NCBI GenBank assembly: GCA_902595065.1
Contig: CACJOM010000001.1
Location: 573,463 to 637,462, forward strand
From: an uncultured SAR86 cluster bacterium
GTDB lineage: Bacteria > Pseudomonadota > Gammaproteobacteria > Magnimaribacterales > D2472
DNA length: 64,000 nt
Reading direction: 5' to 3'
Part shown: one piece after another, positions 28,601 to 37,762 of the stretch
How positions within the stretch are numbered: the first letter of the stretch is position 1
Layout: each line of letters starts with the position of its first letter
Program-made: the position numbers and the translations under genes
Notes under the pieces: model-generated
The model's input: only the letters and a program-made list of their open reading frames with translations
Database searches by the model: none
What the model was told of the DNA's origin: nothing

Positions 28601-28985
28601 TTGGAAAAAACCCACGGTACAGATGCTAGGAAGATGGCAGCCTTGGCATGACGGGCACCAAGCACTATTCAAAAGATGCATTGCAAAAACTGGTCAAGTA
28701 GCAATTCAAGTTAGAGACGTTCAAGGAGCGTCTGGAGGAGATGGGCAAGATGATAACCCCTTTGATTGGGATGAAGTTTGTAAAAATATTGAAATAGGTC
28801 TTTCAAAAGATGGCTTCAAAAGAGGACAAGAGTATGAAATTATGTTGGTGCCTAACATTGTTAATATTACTTATGGTCGTGGAGTTGGATATACATTTGA
28901 AGAGGAGGTATTTGATGCTTCTGTGACTGAAATCAGTGCCACTAAAATCCGTCAAAAACTCAGAGAAGAGGGCAAGCTGGATTAA
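28593..28985 (+). CDS. HxGH nucleotidyltransferase (cytidylyltransferase/NMNAT-like)
   Basis: 130 residues of the nucleotidylyltransferase superfamily. The N-terminal GRWQPWHDGHQALF has HDGH at 19-22, and the C-terminal ISATKIRQKL (114-123) is the ISSTxIR-type phosphate motif. Such proteins activate a phosphorylated compound as its AMP or CMP derivative. Translationally coupled to the P-loop kinase: phosphorylation by one and nucleotidyl transfer by the other is the simplest two-step model (inference). Confidence 0.78.
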   Translation: MFDWKKPTVQMLGRWQPWHDGHQALFKRCIAKTGQVAIQVRDVQGASGGDGQDDNPFDWDEVCKNIEIGLSKDGFKRGQEYEIMLVPNIVNITYGRGVGYTFEEEVFDASVTEISATKIRQKLREEGKLD

Positions 28986-29020
28986 TCAGTTAGCTTGTTT
29001 CCCAAGACCAATGTTTAGTT

Positions 29021-29026
29021 TATAAT
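29021..29026 (+). promoter_or_regulatory. -10 box for tRNA-Ile
   Basis: Perfect TATAAT 18 bases upstream of the tRNA start; a weak -35 (TTTCCC at 28998-29003) at 17-base spacing. Confidence 0.5.
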
Positions 29027-29044
29027 CGCTTTTCCCAATCTATT

Positions 29045-29122
<78 letters not shown>

Positions 29123-29172
29123 TTTAATTTAAAGACTTTTACTTTAATCAATATTTGTAATACTTTGTTATT

Positions 29173-30486
29173 ATGAAAAATAAAGATACTTCTCATTCAA
29201 ATATGCAAAAGGTTGCTTTGACAGCCTTAGCTGGAACCAGTATTGAGTGGTATGACTTCTTTCTATATGGGGCTGCTGCAGCATTAATATTTCCAACAGC
29301 TTTTTTTGGTGAGGCTACTCCATCAACAGCATTAATTTTGTCTCTACTCACATTTGCAGCTGGCTTTATTGCAAGACCAATAGGTGGAATTATTTTTGGT
29401 CATTATGGCGATAGAGTTGGCAGAAAGAAAACTTTAGTCATAGCGTTAATTTTGATGGGAGTATCATCCACATTGATTGGACTTTTACCAACTTACGCAA
29501 TGATTGGAGTAACTGCTCCAATTCTTCTTACCTCTCTTCGTTTTGCTCAAGGTCTTGCAATTGGAGGTCAATGGGGAGGAGCCATGTTGCTGGTTACTGA
29601 AAGCGCTCCACCAAATCAAAGAGGATATTATGGAGCCTTTGCCCAAGCCGGAGCCCCTGTGGGAGTAATTTTAGCTAATCTTGCATTCATCGTTACAAGC
29701 TCTCTTGTTTCAGAGGAATCCTTTTATTCTTGGGGATGGCGGATTCCATTTCTTGCCAGCGCAATTTTGATTGGTATTAGTATGTATATCCAATTAAATT
29801 TAGAGGACACAAAAGCATTCAAGGAGCTTCAGGCCAATAGAGAAGATGATAAAAATGGTAATGAGGCTGTTCAACGATCGCCTATATTAGAAGCACTCAA
29901 AAAGTATCCACAACGAATAGCTTTAGCTGCAGGAGCCTTTCTCTCAATTCAAGTAACATTTTATATTTTAATTGCCTTCATGCTTGCATATGGCGTATCA
30001 AGTTCGGAAATATCAAGAGATGATATGTTGGCCGCAGTGTTAATTGCTTCAGCAATCATGGTTCCATGTCAGTTTGTCTTTTCTTCATACTCTGATAGGC
30101 ATGGAAGAAAGGGTATTTTTATGGCGGGAGCTATACTCACTGGCTTATGGGCTTTTGCAATATTCCCGCTTGTTGACACCGGAAATTTTTGGTTGATAGT
30201 TTTTGCTATAACCATGGGTTTAATATTTGTGGGTATGATGTATGGACCCCAGGCTGCATTTTTTACGGAATTATTTACCACTGAGGTTAGGTATTCAGGA
30301 GCAACTTTGGGCTATCAGTTTGGAGCAATTTTAGGTGGGGCATTTGCACCAACTATTGCAGCTTTTTTATGGAATGACTATGGAATATTTTGGGTATCTG
30401 TATATATAGCATTCGCGTCACTACTAACATTATTTTCTGTAATGACATTAACAGAAACTTTTAAAGTTGACCTAAATCAGAAATAG
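29173..30486 (+). CDS. MFS transporter, metabolite:H+ symporter (MHS) family
   Basis: 437 residues, 12 predicted membrane helices. The start TALAGTSIEWYDFFLYGAAAAL, the loop GHYGDRVGRKKTL and the central DRHGRKGIF repeat of the MFS loop are typical of MHS members (ProP, ShiA, CitA-like), which take up betaine, proline, shikimate or dicarboxylates with protons. Substrate unknown. Stands alone behind tRNA-Ile. Confidence 0.88.
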   Translation: MKNKDTSHSNMQKVALTALAGTSIEWYDFFLYGAAAALIFPTAFFGEATPSTALILSLLTFAAGFIARPIGGIIFGHYGDRVGRKKTLVIALILMGVSSTLIGLLPTYAMIGVTAPILLTSLRFAQGLAIGGQWGGAMLLVTESAPPNQRGYYGAFAQAGAPVGVILANLAFIVTSSLVSEESFYSWGWRIPFLASAILIGISMYIQLNLEDTKAFKELQANREDDKNGNEAVQRSPILEALKKYPQRIALAAGAFLSIQVTFYILIAFMLAYGVSSSEISRDDMLAAVLIASAIMVPCQFVFSSYSDRHGRKGIFMAGAILTGLWAFAIFPLVDTGNFWLIVFAITMGLIFVGMMYGPQAAFFTELFTTEVRYSGATLGYQFGAILGGAFAPTIAAFLWNDYGIFWVSVYIAFASLLTLFSVMTLTETFKVDLNQK

Positions 30487-30507
30487 TTTTTGATGATAAG
30501 TCGATGA

Positions 30508-33312
30508 TCAATTACTCATGTTGGCCCATGAAAAAAAGTCGCTACTACTAAAATCTTCCCCCCGCAGCTGGACGTTTATATTCATTAACTTTCCATCAAA
30601 AGTCATTGAGTTATTAAGGTCTACCAAATCTTGTTTTGTTGTGTTTGCTATATATTTTTTGACCTGCTCTTGAGTATCAAATAAGTAATTGCCTCGTTGC
30701 CAATCATAAACATAGCCACCAGACTCAACATAAATATTTTCTGGCTTTTGATTCATATCATCTAAAATTGCCTTTTTGGTGCCTTCAATAGTTTTTTCAT
30801 TGATATTTTCAAGAGCAATAGCAAATCCATATTGAAAATTAATGATTTTTTCTTTCAGACTTTGTAAGTCTGTATTGTCACTAATAATCACCATTGATAT
30901 TGCTGGATATTCTCTTATTCTGCTTTCATAACTGTTGACTACATATCCAACTTGCTGATCAGTTCGCAAGCTGTTGAAAAAAGTAGGAGCTAGCAGCTTG
31001 TTAATAATTCTAAATTGGCTAAATACTTTCAATGATTTCTCTGGATAAATACTTATATCAACCATTCCAATGCCATCTCTAGGAATGCTAACTTTCTTCA
31101 TCTTAGAAGTTCCAGTCTTAACCTGGAAATTGTCATCAAGATGCCATGGATCAGTCGTACTGGTACCTCCCAAGATATCTCTTGATTCTGAAGCGAAGAG
31201 ACTAAATTCTTCTGGTGAAAAAAGACCATGACCATATATATCAAGAAAAATAGATCGATTTAAAGTTCCTTGAAAGTTTTCAATGTCAGCGAGATTCAGT
31301 TTTTCTAAAGCATCGAGAATTTGTTTTTTTGAATATATATTTGGAGGCCGTTTAATTGCATTATCTGTGTACCAATCTAATTGGTCAGAAATATCTTGCT
31401 CATCAAAACCCTCATAATAATCTCGCACAATTTTAGTTGCATTTTTAAATGTCCTTTCATCTGGAACAAACTCCGAATATTTTTGTATTAGCTGTTTTGC
31501 ATACTGAATCTGTTTGCTACTTCTGCCATAAAATCTAAATATCATATTGCCCTGATCATCTGGGGAGGGATCCAAAGCTATGCCTCGCTTATAGGCTCTT
31601 TGATAAAATCTTCTATTTTTTTGAATAAACATAACAGTCAATAAGCCAGAAGCCATATAGTTCTCTAGATTTTTTATGGGCAACTCAGAGATTAGACCAA
31701 TTTGCAACATACTTTCTTTGCCGCTGAAGTTTTGGGTATGAGATAAATAAGCTTGAACACCATCCGATGAAAATACTTTTTGAGGAGTCTCAAACCCAGC
31801 AAGCATTTTATTAGAAGCAGTATCATTATCTTCAATTAACTCAGCATCAGGTATAGCAAGAGCATATTGAGATTTTTTCCAATTTATAAAATCTAACTCT
31901 TCGATGTCCTCTACTCTATATCCACCATCTGCAAATTGAAGCTGCTGATTAATTTCTTCATTTGGGCCAACATGATAGATTCTGACGTTTTCTGGTTTCA
32001 TTTGACTCAAAACACTGAGGATAAGCTCTGCATCAAAATCCTCAGTTATATATTCATATTCAATCAAATGCACTGGTTCTATTTCAAAGATACGATCAGT
32101 TAAGGTCAATGCAGCTTGCAATGGAGGCAGGCTGGAATAATTTTCATATGCTATGTTGTTGGTTGCTTTAAGTTCATTGAAATGAGCAAGTGTTATTCCC
32201 TTTTCACTAATCACATTTAAGTAATTAAAAATCATAGAAATAATGTCATCTTTATTTTGCTCACCATACTCGGTGAGGTTAAGGTCAATAAACATAGAGC
32301 CATCGAAACCCCAGGCATCTGGTAAAAATGATGCTTGGCCACCTTGAATATAGCCCTCATCATCTAACTTGCCCATTAAAGAATTTTTTTCTTGAGAATT
32401 TAAAATTTTTGCTAGATATTGATTGGGTTTTTTCTTCCAATCTTCTAAATTATTTTTTATCGGAAATTCAATCCCTATACCGGATGATTTTTCCTTACTT
32501 TTTATATATATATTTTTCTTAAGATTAGTTGGCAAATATGCTGGAATATTAATTTTCTGCCTATCAATTTTTTTATTCTTGATATTAGCAAAATATTTTT
32601 TAGCAAGACGTTTTAGCTTCTGTGGAGATTCATTCCCAACAAGAACCAATTTCATAATATTTGAAGAATAGTATTTATTATAAAAATCTTTTAATTCTTT
32701 TAATAAAATTTCTCGTTTTGCTGACAGCGTTTCTTTATTCCCAACGCCTAATAGAATTCGTGGATGATTGGGGTTGCCCGTCATAGCAGCTGCCCTTGAT
32801 CTAATGAAGGGTTCAGATTGTCTCCTGAGTAGCCACTCAGAATTAACCGCATTAATTTCTTTTTCAACCATGTCCCCATTAAATAAGGGCGCCTTAATTG
32901 CTGAGCTTAACCTATCTAGCGCATCAGGAAATTTATCACTGTTGATTGAGAAAAGATAAGTTGTCTGCTGAGCAGCTGTATAAGCATTTGTTTGCCCACC
33001 ATTTTCACTTATAAATTGCATATATTCATTAGGTGATTTATATTTTTCAGAGCCCATAAAAATCATATGCTCAAGAAAATGGGCTATCCCTTGTGCATTC
33101 TTTGGGTCCTGAAATTGACCCACTCCTACACTTAGTGTTGCTGCAGAGGTAGCAAGACTGGGATCGCTAACCGTGATAACTTCTATTCCATTTTTTAAGG
33201 TAAAAGTTTCATATTCTCTTGGGTCGGCAGGACTCTTGTTTACAGTCCCAGCATTTGCCAGCAAAGGCAAAAGAAAACAAAATAAGCTTAATTTTTTTAA
33301 TTTGTTATTCAT
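30508..33312 (-). CDS. M16-family zinc peptidase (pitrilysin/insulinase-like)
   Basis: 934 residues with N-terminal signal peptide (KLSLFCFLLPLLANAG), so probably periplasmic. The inverted zinc motif HxxEH is in GIAHFLEHMIFMGSEKY (about residue 75), with the downstream Glu in EKEINAVNSEW. Size and the four half-domains match the pitrilysin-type single-chain M16 enzymes (protease III, about 960), including the QQVGYVVNS motif of the C-terminal half. Degrades peptides of moderate length. Confidence 0.93.
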   Translation of the reverse strand: MNNKLKKLSLFCFLLPLLANAGTVNKSPADPREYETFTLKNGIEVITVSDPSLATSAATLSVGVGQFQDPKNAQGIAHFLEHMIFMGSEKYKSPNEYMQFISENGGQTNAYTAAQQTTYLFSINSDKFPDALDRLSSAIKAPLFNGDMVEKEINAVNSEWLLRRQSEPFIRSRAAAMTGNPNHPRILLGVGNKETLSAKREILLKELKDFYNKYYSSNIMKLVLVGNESPQKLKRLAKKYFANIKNKKIDRQKINIPAYLPTNLKKNIYIKSKEKSSGIGIEFPIKNNLEDWKKKPNQYLAKILNSQEKNSLMGKLDDEGYIQGGQASFLPDAWGFDGSMFIDLNLTEYGEQNKDDIISMIFNYLNVISEKGITLAHFNELKATNNIAYENYSSLPPLQAALTLTDRIFEIEPVHLIEYEYITEDFDAELILSVLSQMKPENVRIYHVGPNEEINQQLQFADGGYRVEDIEELDFINWKKSQYALAIPDAELIEDNDTASNKMLAGFETPQKVFSSDGVQAYLSHTQNFSGKESMLQIGLISELPIKNLENYMASGLLTVMFIQKNRRFYQRAYKRGIALDPSPDDQGNMIFRFYGRSSKQIQYAKQLIQKYSEFVPDERTFKNATKIVRDYYEGFDEQDISDQLDWYTDNAIKRPPNIYSKKQILDALEKLNLADIENFQGTLNRSIFLDIYGHGLFSPEEFSLFASESRDILGGTSTTDPWHLDDNFQVKTGTSKMKKVSIPRDGIGMVDISIYPEKSLKVFSQFRIINKLLAPTFFNSLRTDQQVGYVVNSYESRIREYPAISMVIISDNTDLQSLKEKIINFQYGFAIALENINEKTIEGTKKAILDDMNQKPENIYVESGGYVYDWQRGNYLFDTQEQVKKYIANTTKQDLVDLNNSMTFDGKLMNINVQLRGEDFSSSDFFSWANMSN

Positions 33313-33471
33313 AATTTTTTAGTTATCTAAAATTCAATTTAAATTTTTTTGTGGCATAGCCAAATAAGGCGAGCCATTTAAAATATTCTTATAGTTTAAT
33401 AAAACACATTTTTTCAAGGAATTACAGAGCTATAGATTTTAAATTATTAATTTTATATCATTCTTTCTATT

Positions 33472-33550
33472 GCAAAGGGGTGGCTTTAGGCCTGAGATCA
33501 ATATTGAAACCCTTTGAACCTGATCCATACAATAGTGGCGGAGGAATTGC
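33472..33550 (+). promoter_or_regulatory. TPP (THI-box) riboswitch
   Basis: The conserved thi-box elements are in order: GGGGTG (33477-33482), CTGAGA (33492-33497), ACCCTTTGAACCTGATC (33509-33525) and a GGCGGAGGAA end (33537-33546). A short closing stem can form between 33472-33475 and 33547-33550. The downstream gene's ribosome site GGAGG (33540-33544) and the base before its ATG lie inside the aptamer's 3' conserved part, so thiamine pyrophosphate binding should shut translation directly. Controls the TonB receptor, pnuT and kinase operon. Confidence 0.95.
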
Positions 33551-35656
33551 ATGCATATCAAAAAAAATATTTTTTTAATTTATTTCTTTATCCTAATAAG
33601 CTCAGATTTATTATCCAAGGATATTGAGGAGATAATAGTTAAGGGTACTTGGCGTGAAGCTAAGGTGCTGGAAGAAAGTTCAAGCATCGTGATTCTCAAT
33701 ACAAAATTACTCAAGTCTGAGCCAATAAAGCATTTTGAAAATATCTCATACTTGGTTCCAAATCTTAATTTTGCTGCAAGCGATTCTAGGGCGAGACATT
33801 TTCAAATTAGAGGTATTGGTGAGAGATCTGGGTATGAGAGAACACCAAATTCTGCAGTAGGATTTTTAATTGACGATATTGACTACTCTGGTCAGGGAGG
33901 TATCGCAACAACTTTTGATATAGAGCAAATTGAAGTTCATAGAGGTCCTCAGGGATCAAGAATAGGCTCAAATGCCTTAGCTGGCTTAATTTATATAAAA
34001 ACAAAAGAACCAACCAAACAATTTGAGGGGATAGGTGAATTGACCACAGGCACTTTCGGCACATTTAATGCAGGGCTTGCATTTGGAGGCCCAGTTGGAT
34101 TCAGTGAAAATCTTACATACAGGCTAACCTTAAGAAATGATAATACAGATGGATTTAGGAAGAATTTATATTCAGGCAAATCTGATACTTCAAAAAAAGA
34201 TGAAAGCACCTATCGGCTAAAAATAGATTGGGAGATCCTTGAAAAAACATCACTTAAATTACTTATTTCACAGATAGACTTAAATGATCCAGCGGATATA
34301 TGGACAATTGACGGGAGTTTAAACACTCTTTCAGATAGGCCAGGGATGGATTCTCAAAAAACAAATACTTATGGAGTCAAAGTATTTCATCAATTTGATG
34401 CATTTGAGTTTCAAAGTTTAAGTAGTATTACTGATACGGATATTGAGATTAGTTATGACGCAGATTGGGGAAATCCGGAGTCTCATGCTCCTTATATTTA
34501 TGATTATTTTTCAGAAACTATCAGAGATAGAAAGACTTTGAGTCAAGAGTTCAGGCTGGTTTCTGATATAGCCAATTTAAATCCTCAAAACAAAACTAAG
34601 TGGGTTATTGGTATTAGCTATTTTAATGTTAAGGAACGAAATATTAAAAATGATGATGGAGCATATGGCGATCCATCGGATCCTTTTGGCCCTTACTTTA
34701 GTCAATCTTCTTCTTCAAGTAAATTTTCTTCAGACAATTTATCTATTTTTGGGAACATAGATTATTTTTTAGATGAGTCTTTGAAACTTTCCCTTGGAGC
34801 AAGGTGGGAAAATTATGAATCACAATATGCTGATTCATTTGGTGAGTCTTTCAATCCTTCGGATTATATGTTGGGAGGAAAGATATCTCTCAATAAAATT
34901 TTAAGTCATAGCTCTAATATATTTTTCAGTGTTGCTAGAGGTTTCAATCAAGGCGGATTTAACCTTAATCTTGGGTTAGCACCAGATTCAAAAAATAGTA
35001 ATTTATATTACGACCCAGAATTTTTAACTAATTATGAAATTGGACTTAACTCACAATTATTTAATGAGATGATGAATATTGCAGCTGTAATTTTTTATTC
35101 TGATAGAAAGGATCAGCAGGTGCTAATCTCAACGCAAGTAGATCCAACCGACCCAAATACCTTTTCTTTTTTAACTCAAAATGCTGCCGAGGGTACTAAC
35201 AAGGGACTAGAGCTAAATGTTAATTTGAAGCTTACAGAGTCTCTAGATTTCTTTTCAAGACTTGGTTTATTAAAAACTGAGATAAATAATTGGAAATCTA
35301 GACCTGATCTTGAGGGCAGGGCTCAAGCCCATGCCCCTAAAAGAAGTTATTCGCTTGGAGTAAGTTGGTCAATAACAGACAAGGCATCTTTATCATTAGA
35401 TCTAGTTGGTAAAAGTAGCTTTTATTATTCTGATTCTCATGACAATCAATCTAAGTCATATGCACTAGCAAACTTAAGCTATAACTATTCAATTGGAGAT
35501 TGGACTTATTCAGTTTGGGCTAGAAATATTTTTGATAAATATTATTCAGTCCGAGGATTTTATTTTGGCAATGAGGCTCCTGATTTTAAAGATAAATTAT
35601 ATGAGCGACATGGTGATCCAAGACATATAGGCATAACGGCGAGATATGATTTTTAA
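33551..35656 (+). CDS. TonB-dependent receptor, thiamine-regulated
   Basis: Outer-membrane 22-strand barrel of 701 residues. Signal peptide about 1-21, TonB box IEEIIVKG at 25-32, plug domain about 40-155 (including RGIGERSGYERTPNSAVGF and VEVHRGPQGS), then barrel with typical Tyr/Phe-ended strands and terminal aromatic F. Follows the TPP riboswitch without spacer, so uptake of thiamine or its pyrimidine precursor is the likely role (regulon knowledge plus context). Its stop is overlapped 11 bases by pnuT. Confidence 0.93.
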   Translation: MHIKKNIFLIYFFILISSDLLSKDIEEIIVKGTWREAKVLEESSSIVILNTKLLKSEPIKHFENISYLVPNLNFAASDSRARHFQIRGIGERSGYERTPNSAVGFLIDDIDYSGQGGIATTFDIEQIEVHRGPQGSRIGSNALAGLIYIKTKEPTKQFEGIGELTTGTFGTFNAGLAFGGPVGFSENLTYRLTLRNDNTDGFRKNLYSGKSDTSKKDESTYRLKIDWEILEKTSLKLLISQIDLNDPADIWTIDGSLNTLSDRPGMDSQKTNTYGVKVFHQFDAFEFQSLSSITDTDIEISYDADWGNPESHAPYIYDYFSETIRDRKTLSQEFRLVSDIANLNPQNKTKWVIGISYFNVKERNIKNDDGAYGDPSDPFGPYFSQSSSSSKFSSDNLSIFGNIDYFLDESLKLSLGARWENYESQYADSFGESFNPSDYMLGGKISLNKILSHSSNIFFSVARGFNQGGFNLNLGLAPDSKNSNLYYDPEFLTNYEIGLNSQLFNEMMNIAAVIFYSDRKDQQVLISTQVDPTDPNTFSFLTQNAAEGTNKGLELNVNLKLTESLDFFSRLGLLKTEINNWKSRPDLEGRAQAHAPKRSYSLGVSWSITDKASLSLDLVGKSSFYYSDSHDNQSKSYALANLSYNYSIGDWTYSVWARNIFDKYYSVRGFYFGNEAPDFKDKLYERHGDPRHIGITARYDF

Positions 35657-36227
35657 TTATCTTGCTCAAAATTGGATTGAGATAACGGCAGTTATCTTTG
35701 CAATTTGCTATCTTGTCTTAGCGGTAAAACAAAATATTCTTTGCTGGATCTGTGGAATCATTAGCTCTGCCTTATATTTTTTTATCATGCGTTCAGCAGG
35801 CCTATATATGGAGGCCTACTTACAAATTTTCTATATATGCATGGGGATATATGGTTGGTCTCAATGGAGAATTGATGCAAGCAGCTCGGCACCTTTGGTG
35901 GTATATACTTGGAGTAAATCAAAGCATTTTTCTGCAATTTCTCTAATTTTAAGCCTTTCTTTTATCTCAGCATTGTTGCTTGAATTATTTTCTGATGCAG
36001 TCCTACCATTTTTAGATGCTCTGGTTACTTGGGGCGCAGTCGTAGCCACTTATATGGTTGCAAAAAAATTATTAGAAAATTGGATATATTGGTTAGTCAT
36101 TGATTCAATTTCAATATTTCTGTTTATATCAAGAGATCTTTGGCCGACAGCATTTTTATTTGGAGTATATTTAGTAATAATAACTTTTGGTTACCATTCG
36201 TGGAGTAAAGCCCTGAAAGAAAAATAG
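35646..36227 (+). CDS. pnuT: PnuC-family thiamine transporter (PnuT)
   Basis: Inner-membrane permease of 193 residues and about seven helices. PnuC-family motifs LAVKQNILCWICGIISSALY, YGWSQWR and WGAVVATYMVAKKLLENW are plain. In PnuC-family members placed behind a TPP riboswitch, as here, the substrate is thiamine rather than nicotinamide riboside (established regulon link). Coupled translation with both neighbours: overlaps the receptor by 11 bases and the kinase by 1 (TAGTG). Confidence 0.9.
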   Translation: MIFNYLAQNWIEITAVIFAICYLVLAVKQNILCWICGIISSALYFFIMRSAGLYMEAYLQIFYICMGIYGWSQWRIDASSSAPLVVYTWSKSKHFSAISLILSLSFISALLLELFSDAVLPFLDALVTWGAVVATYMVAKKLLENWIYWLVIDSISIFLFISRDLWPTAFLFGVYLVIITFGYHSWSKALKEK

Positions 36228-37009
36228 TGCATTCAAAGCTTGATAAAATTAAATTAGTTCCTGAAGGTTGTATTTTACGCAACGAATTGTCTTCTAGCCC
36301 AATCTCAAAAATCTATTTATGTGATTTTCATGAAATGAAAGCGGTTATAAGATTTGATCATGCAATTGCTTCTAAGCTTGCTATAGAAAGGCAAAATGAA
36401 ATAAATATACTCAAAGGCATTAATCATTTAAGTCTTGGGCCCGAAATTCTGTATTCTGATTCTCAAGCAGGCATTATGATTTGGAAGTACATTTCAGGCA
36501 CAGAACCAAATTTTGTCGAGGATGAGGACAGGCCATATACTTTGCGTGACTTAGGTTCCTGTCTTTATTCGCTACATAATTTTCAAATGCCAGGACATTC
36601 TATAGATGTATTTTCTAATTCCTTGGATTTATATAAAAAGTTAATTGAAAACCCATCTGACAAACTAATGCTTAAAAAAGCGTTAGCTTTATATGACAAG
36701 TTAAACAAAGATGGAGTAAGAAAGGTTTTATCACATAATGATTTACATAGGAGTAATTTACTTTGGGACAATAAATATTATTTCTTAGATTGGGAATATT
36801 CAGGGTTGAATCACCCCTGTTTTGACATAGCTTCACTGGTTAAAAGTTTTCAATTAAATCAAAGCCAAATAACTGAACTCTCAAATGGGTATAAAGGTAA
36901 TAAGCAACTTTTTCATGTAGATACATTAAATCAATGGATTGAATTTATTTATTATTTAGAAGAGATATGGAGACTTTCTGTAAAAAATCTTGAAGATCTC
37001 AAAGCATAA
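36227..37009 (+). CDS. thiamine kinase-like aminoglycoside-phosphotransferase-fold kinase
   Basis: 260 residues, GTG start in a TAGTG overlap with pnuT. The kinase core has the Brenner-type motif VLSHNDLHRSNLLW (catalytic Asp) and FLDWEYSGLNHPCFDIA (metal Asp), as in ThiK and choline kinase. In the riboswitch operon it should trap imported thiamine as thiamine phosphate (ThiK-like role, inference). Alternative: choline/ethanolamine kinase. Confidence 0.85.
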   Translation: MHSKLDKIKLVPEGCILRNELSSSPISKIYLCDFHEMKAVIRFDHAIASKLAIERQNEINILKGINHLSLGPEILYSDSQAGIMIWKYISGTEPNFVEDEDRPYTLRDLGSCLYSLHNFQMPGHSIDVFSNSLDLYKKLIENPSDKLMLKKALALYDKLNKDGVRKVLSHNDLHRSNLLWDNKYYFLDWEYSGLNHPCFDIASLVKSFQLNQSQITELSNGYKGNKQLFHVDTLNQWIEFIYYLEEIWRLSVKNLEDLKA

Positions 37010-37044
37010 AGACTGCTAAGCTTAATTTTTGGCATAATTAAAGT

Positions 37045-37524
37045 ATGAAAAATATTTTTATCTTTTTGTCTATAATAATTTTAATTTCTGCGTGCGAACG
37101 GCCATCAAATATAGAAATAAATTTACAAAATAGCGAAACCTTTCTCGAGCAAAACTTATTAAATTCTGAGATCATTGAAGTTGAGCCAGGCCTTCAATAC
37201 ATGATTTTAGAATCATTTCAAAGCGATGCACCCAAACCAAAACTTTCAGATACAATTACTGCAGATTTTCATGGCACATTAATGGATGGATCAGTTTTTT
37301 GGAGCTCTATTGATATTGGGGAACCTTTGACCATTCAACTTTCACAATTAATACCCGGATGCCAAAAGCTAATTTCTCTTATGCAAGAAGGCGATTTTTG
37401 GAGAGTTTTTATTCATCCAGATTTGGCATATGGAGAAGAGGGAAGACCTACAATACCACCAAATGCTGCGCTTATATTCGACATTAAGCTGCACGCAATT
37501 ATGCAGAATCCTAATGAAAGATAA
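37045..37524 (+). CDS. FKBP-type peptidyl-prolyl isomerase lipoprotein
   Basis: 159 residues. Signal with lipobox ILISAC, so it is probably lipid-anchored in the periplasm. The FKBP domain (about 58-155) shows ITADFHGTLMDGSVFWSS, QLIPGCQKLISLMQEGDFWRVFIHPDLAYGEEGRPTIPPNAALIFDIKL, with the hydrophobic proline-binding residues of FkpA/Mip proteins. Shorter than FkpA because it lacks the N-terminal dimerisation helices. Standalone gene. Confidence 0.88.
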   Translation: MKNIFIFLSIIILISACERPSNIEINLQNSETFLEQNLLNSEIIEVEPGLQYMILESFQSDAPKPKLSDTITADFHGTLMDGSVFWSSIDIGEPLTIQLSQLIPGCQKLISLMQEGDFWRVFIHPDLAYGEEGRPTIPPNAALIFDIKLHAIMQNPNER

Positions 37525-37525
37525 T

Positions 37526-37545
37526 AGTGACAAAAAATCACTTTT
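37526..37545 (+). terminator. weak hairpin after the FKBP gene
   Basis: Stem AGTGA (37526-37530) and TCACT (37538-37542), 7-base loop, then TTTT. Short stem; weak candidate. Confidence 0.25.
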
Positions 37546-37564
37546 GAGGTCATAATTAGCGTAT

Positions 37565-37762
37565 ATGTTGGTAGAAAAATTTTTAAATCACATTTCTAAT
37601 TGGGGTAAGTTTTGGTTTGGCTTAATTTTTCTTGGAAGTATATTTAATGAAATCCTTGAACAATTTACTATGCTAAGTGGCTCATCTTTCTTGTGGATAT
37701 TAGCTTTTGGATCAGGAGCAATGATTGGCCTTGTTGCTAAGATTAGGGGAGCTTGGCTTTGA
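37565..37762 (+). CDS. small membrane protein upstream of desaturase
   Basis: 65 residues with two hydrophobic helices (18-33 and 41-58). Not recognised. Overlaps the desaturase start region by 4 bases or more, so likely translated together. A helper subunit of the desaturase is possible but nothing in the sequence proves it. Confidence 0.6.
   Translation: MLVEKFLNHISNWGKFWFGLIFLGSIFNEILEQFTMLSGSSFLWILAFGSGAMIGLVAKIRGAWL

Noticed and set aside
28998-29003. TTTCCC as full -35 of tRNA-Ile promoter
   Set aside because: Only partial match; kept only as a weak note with the clear -10 box.
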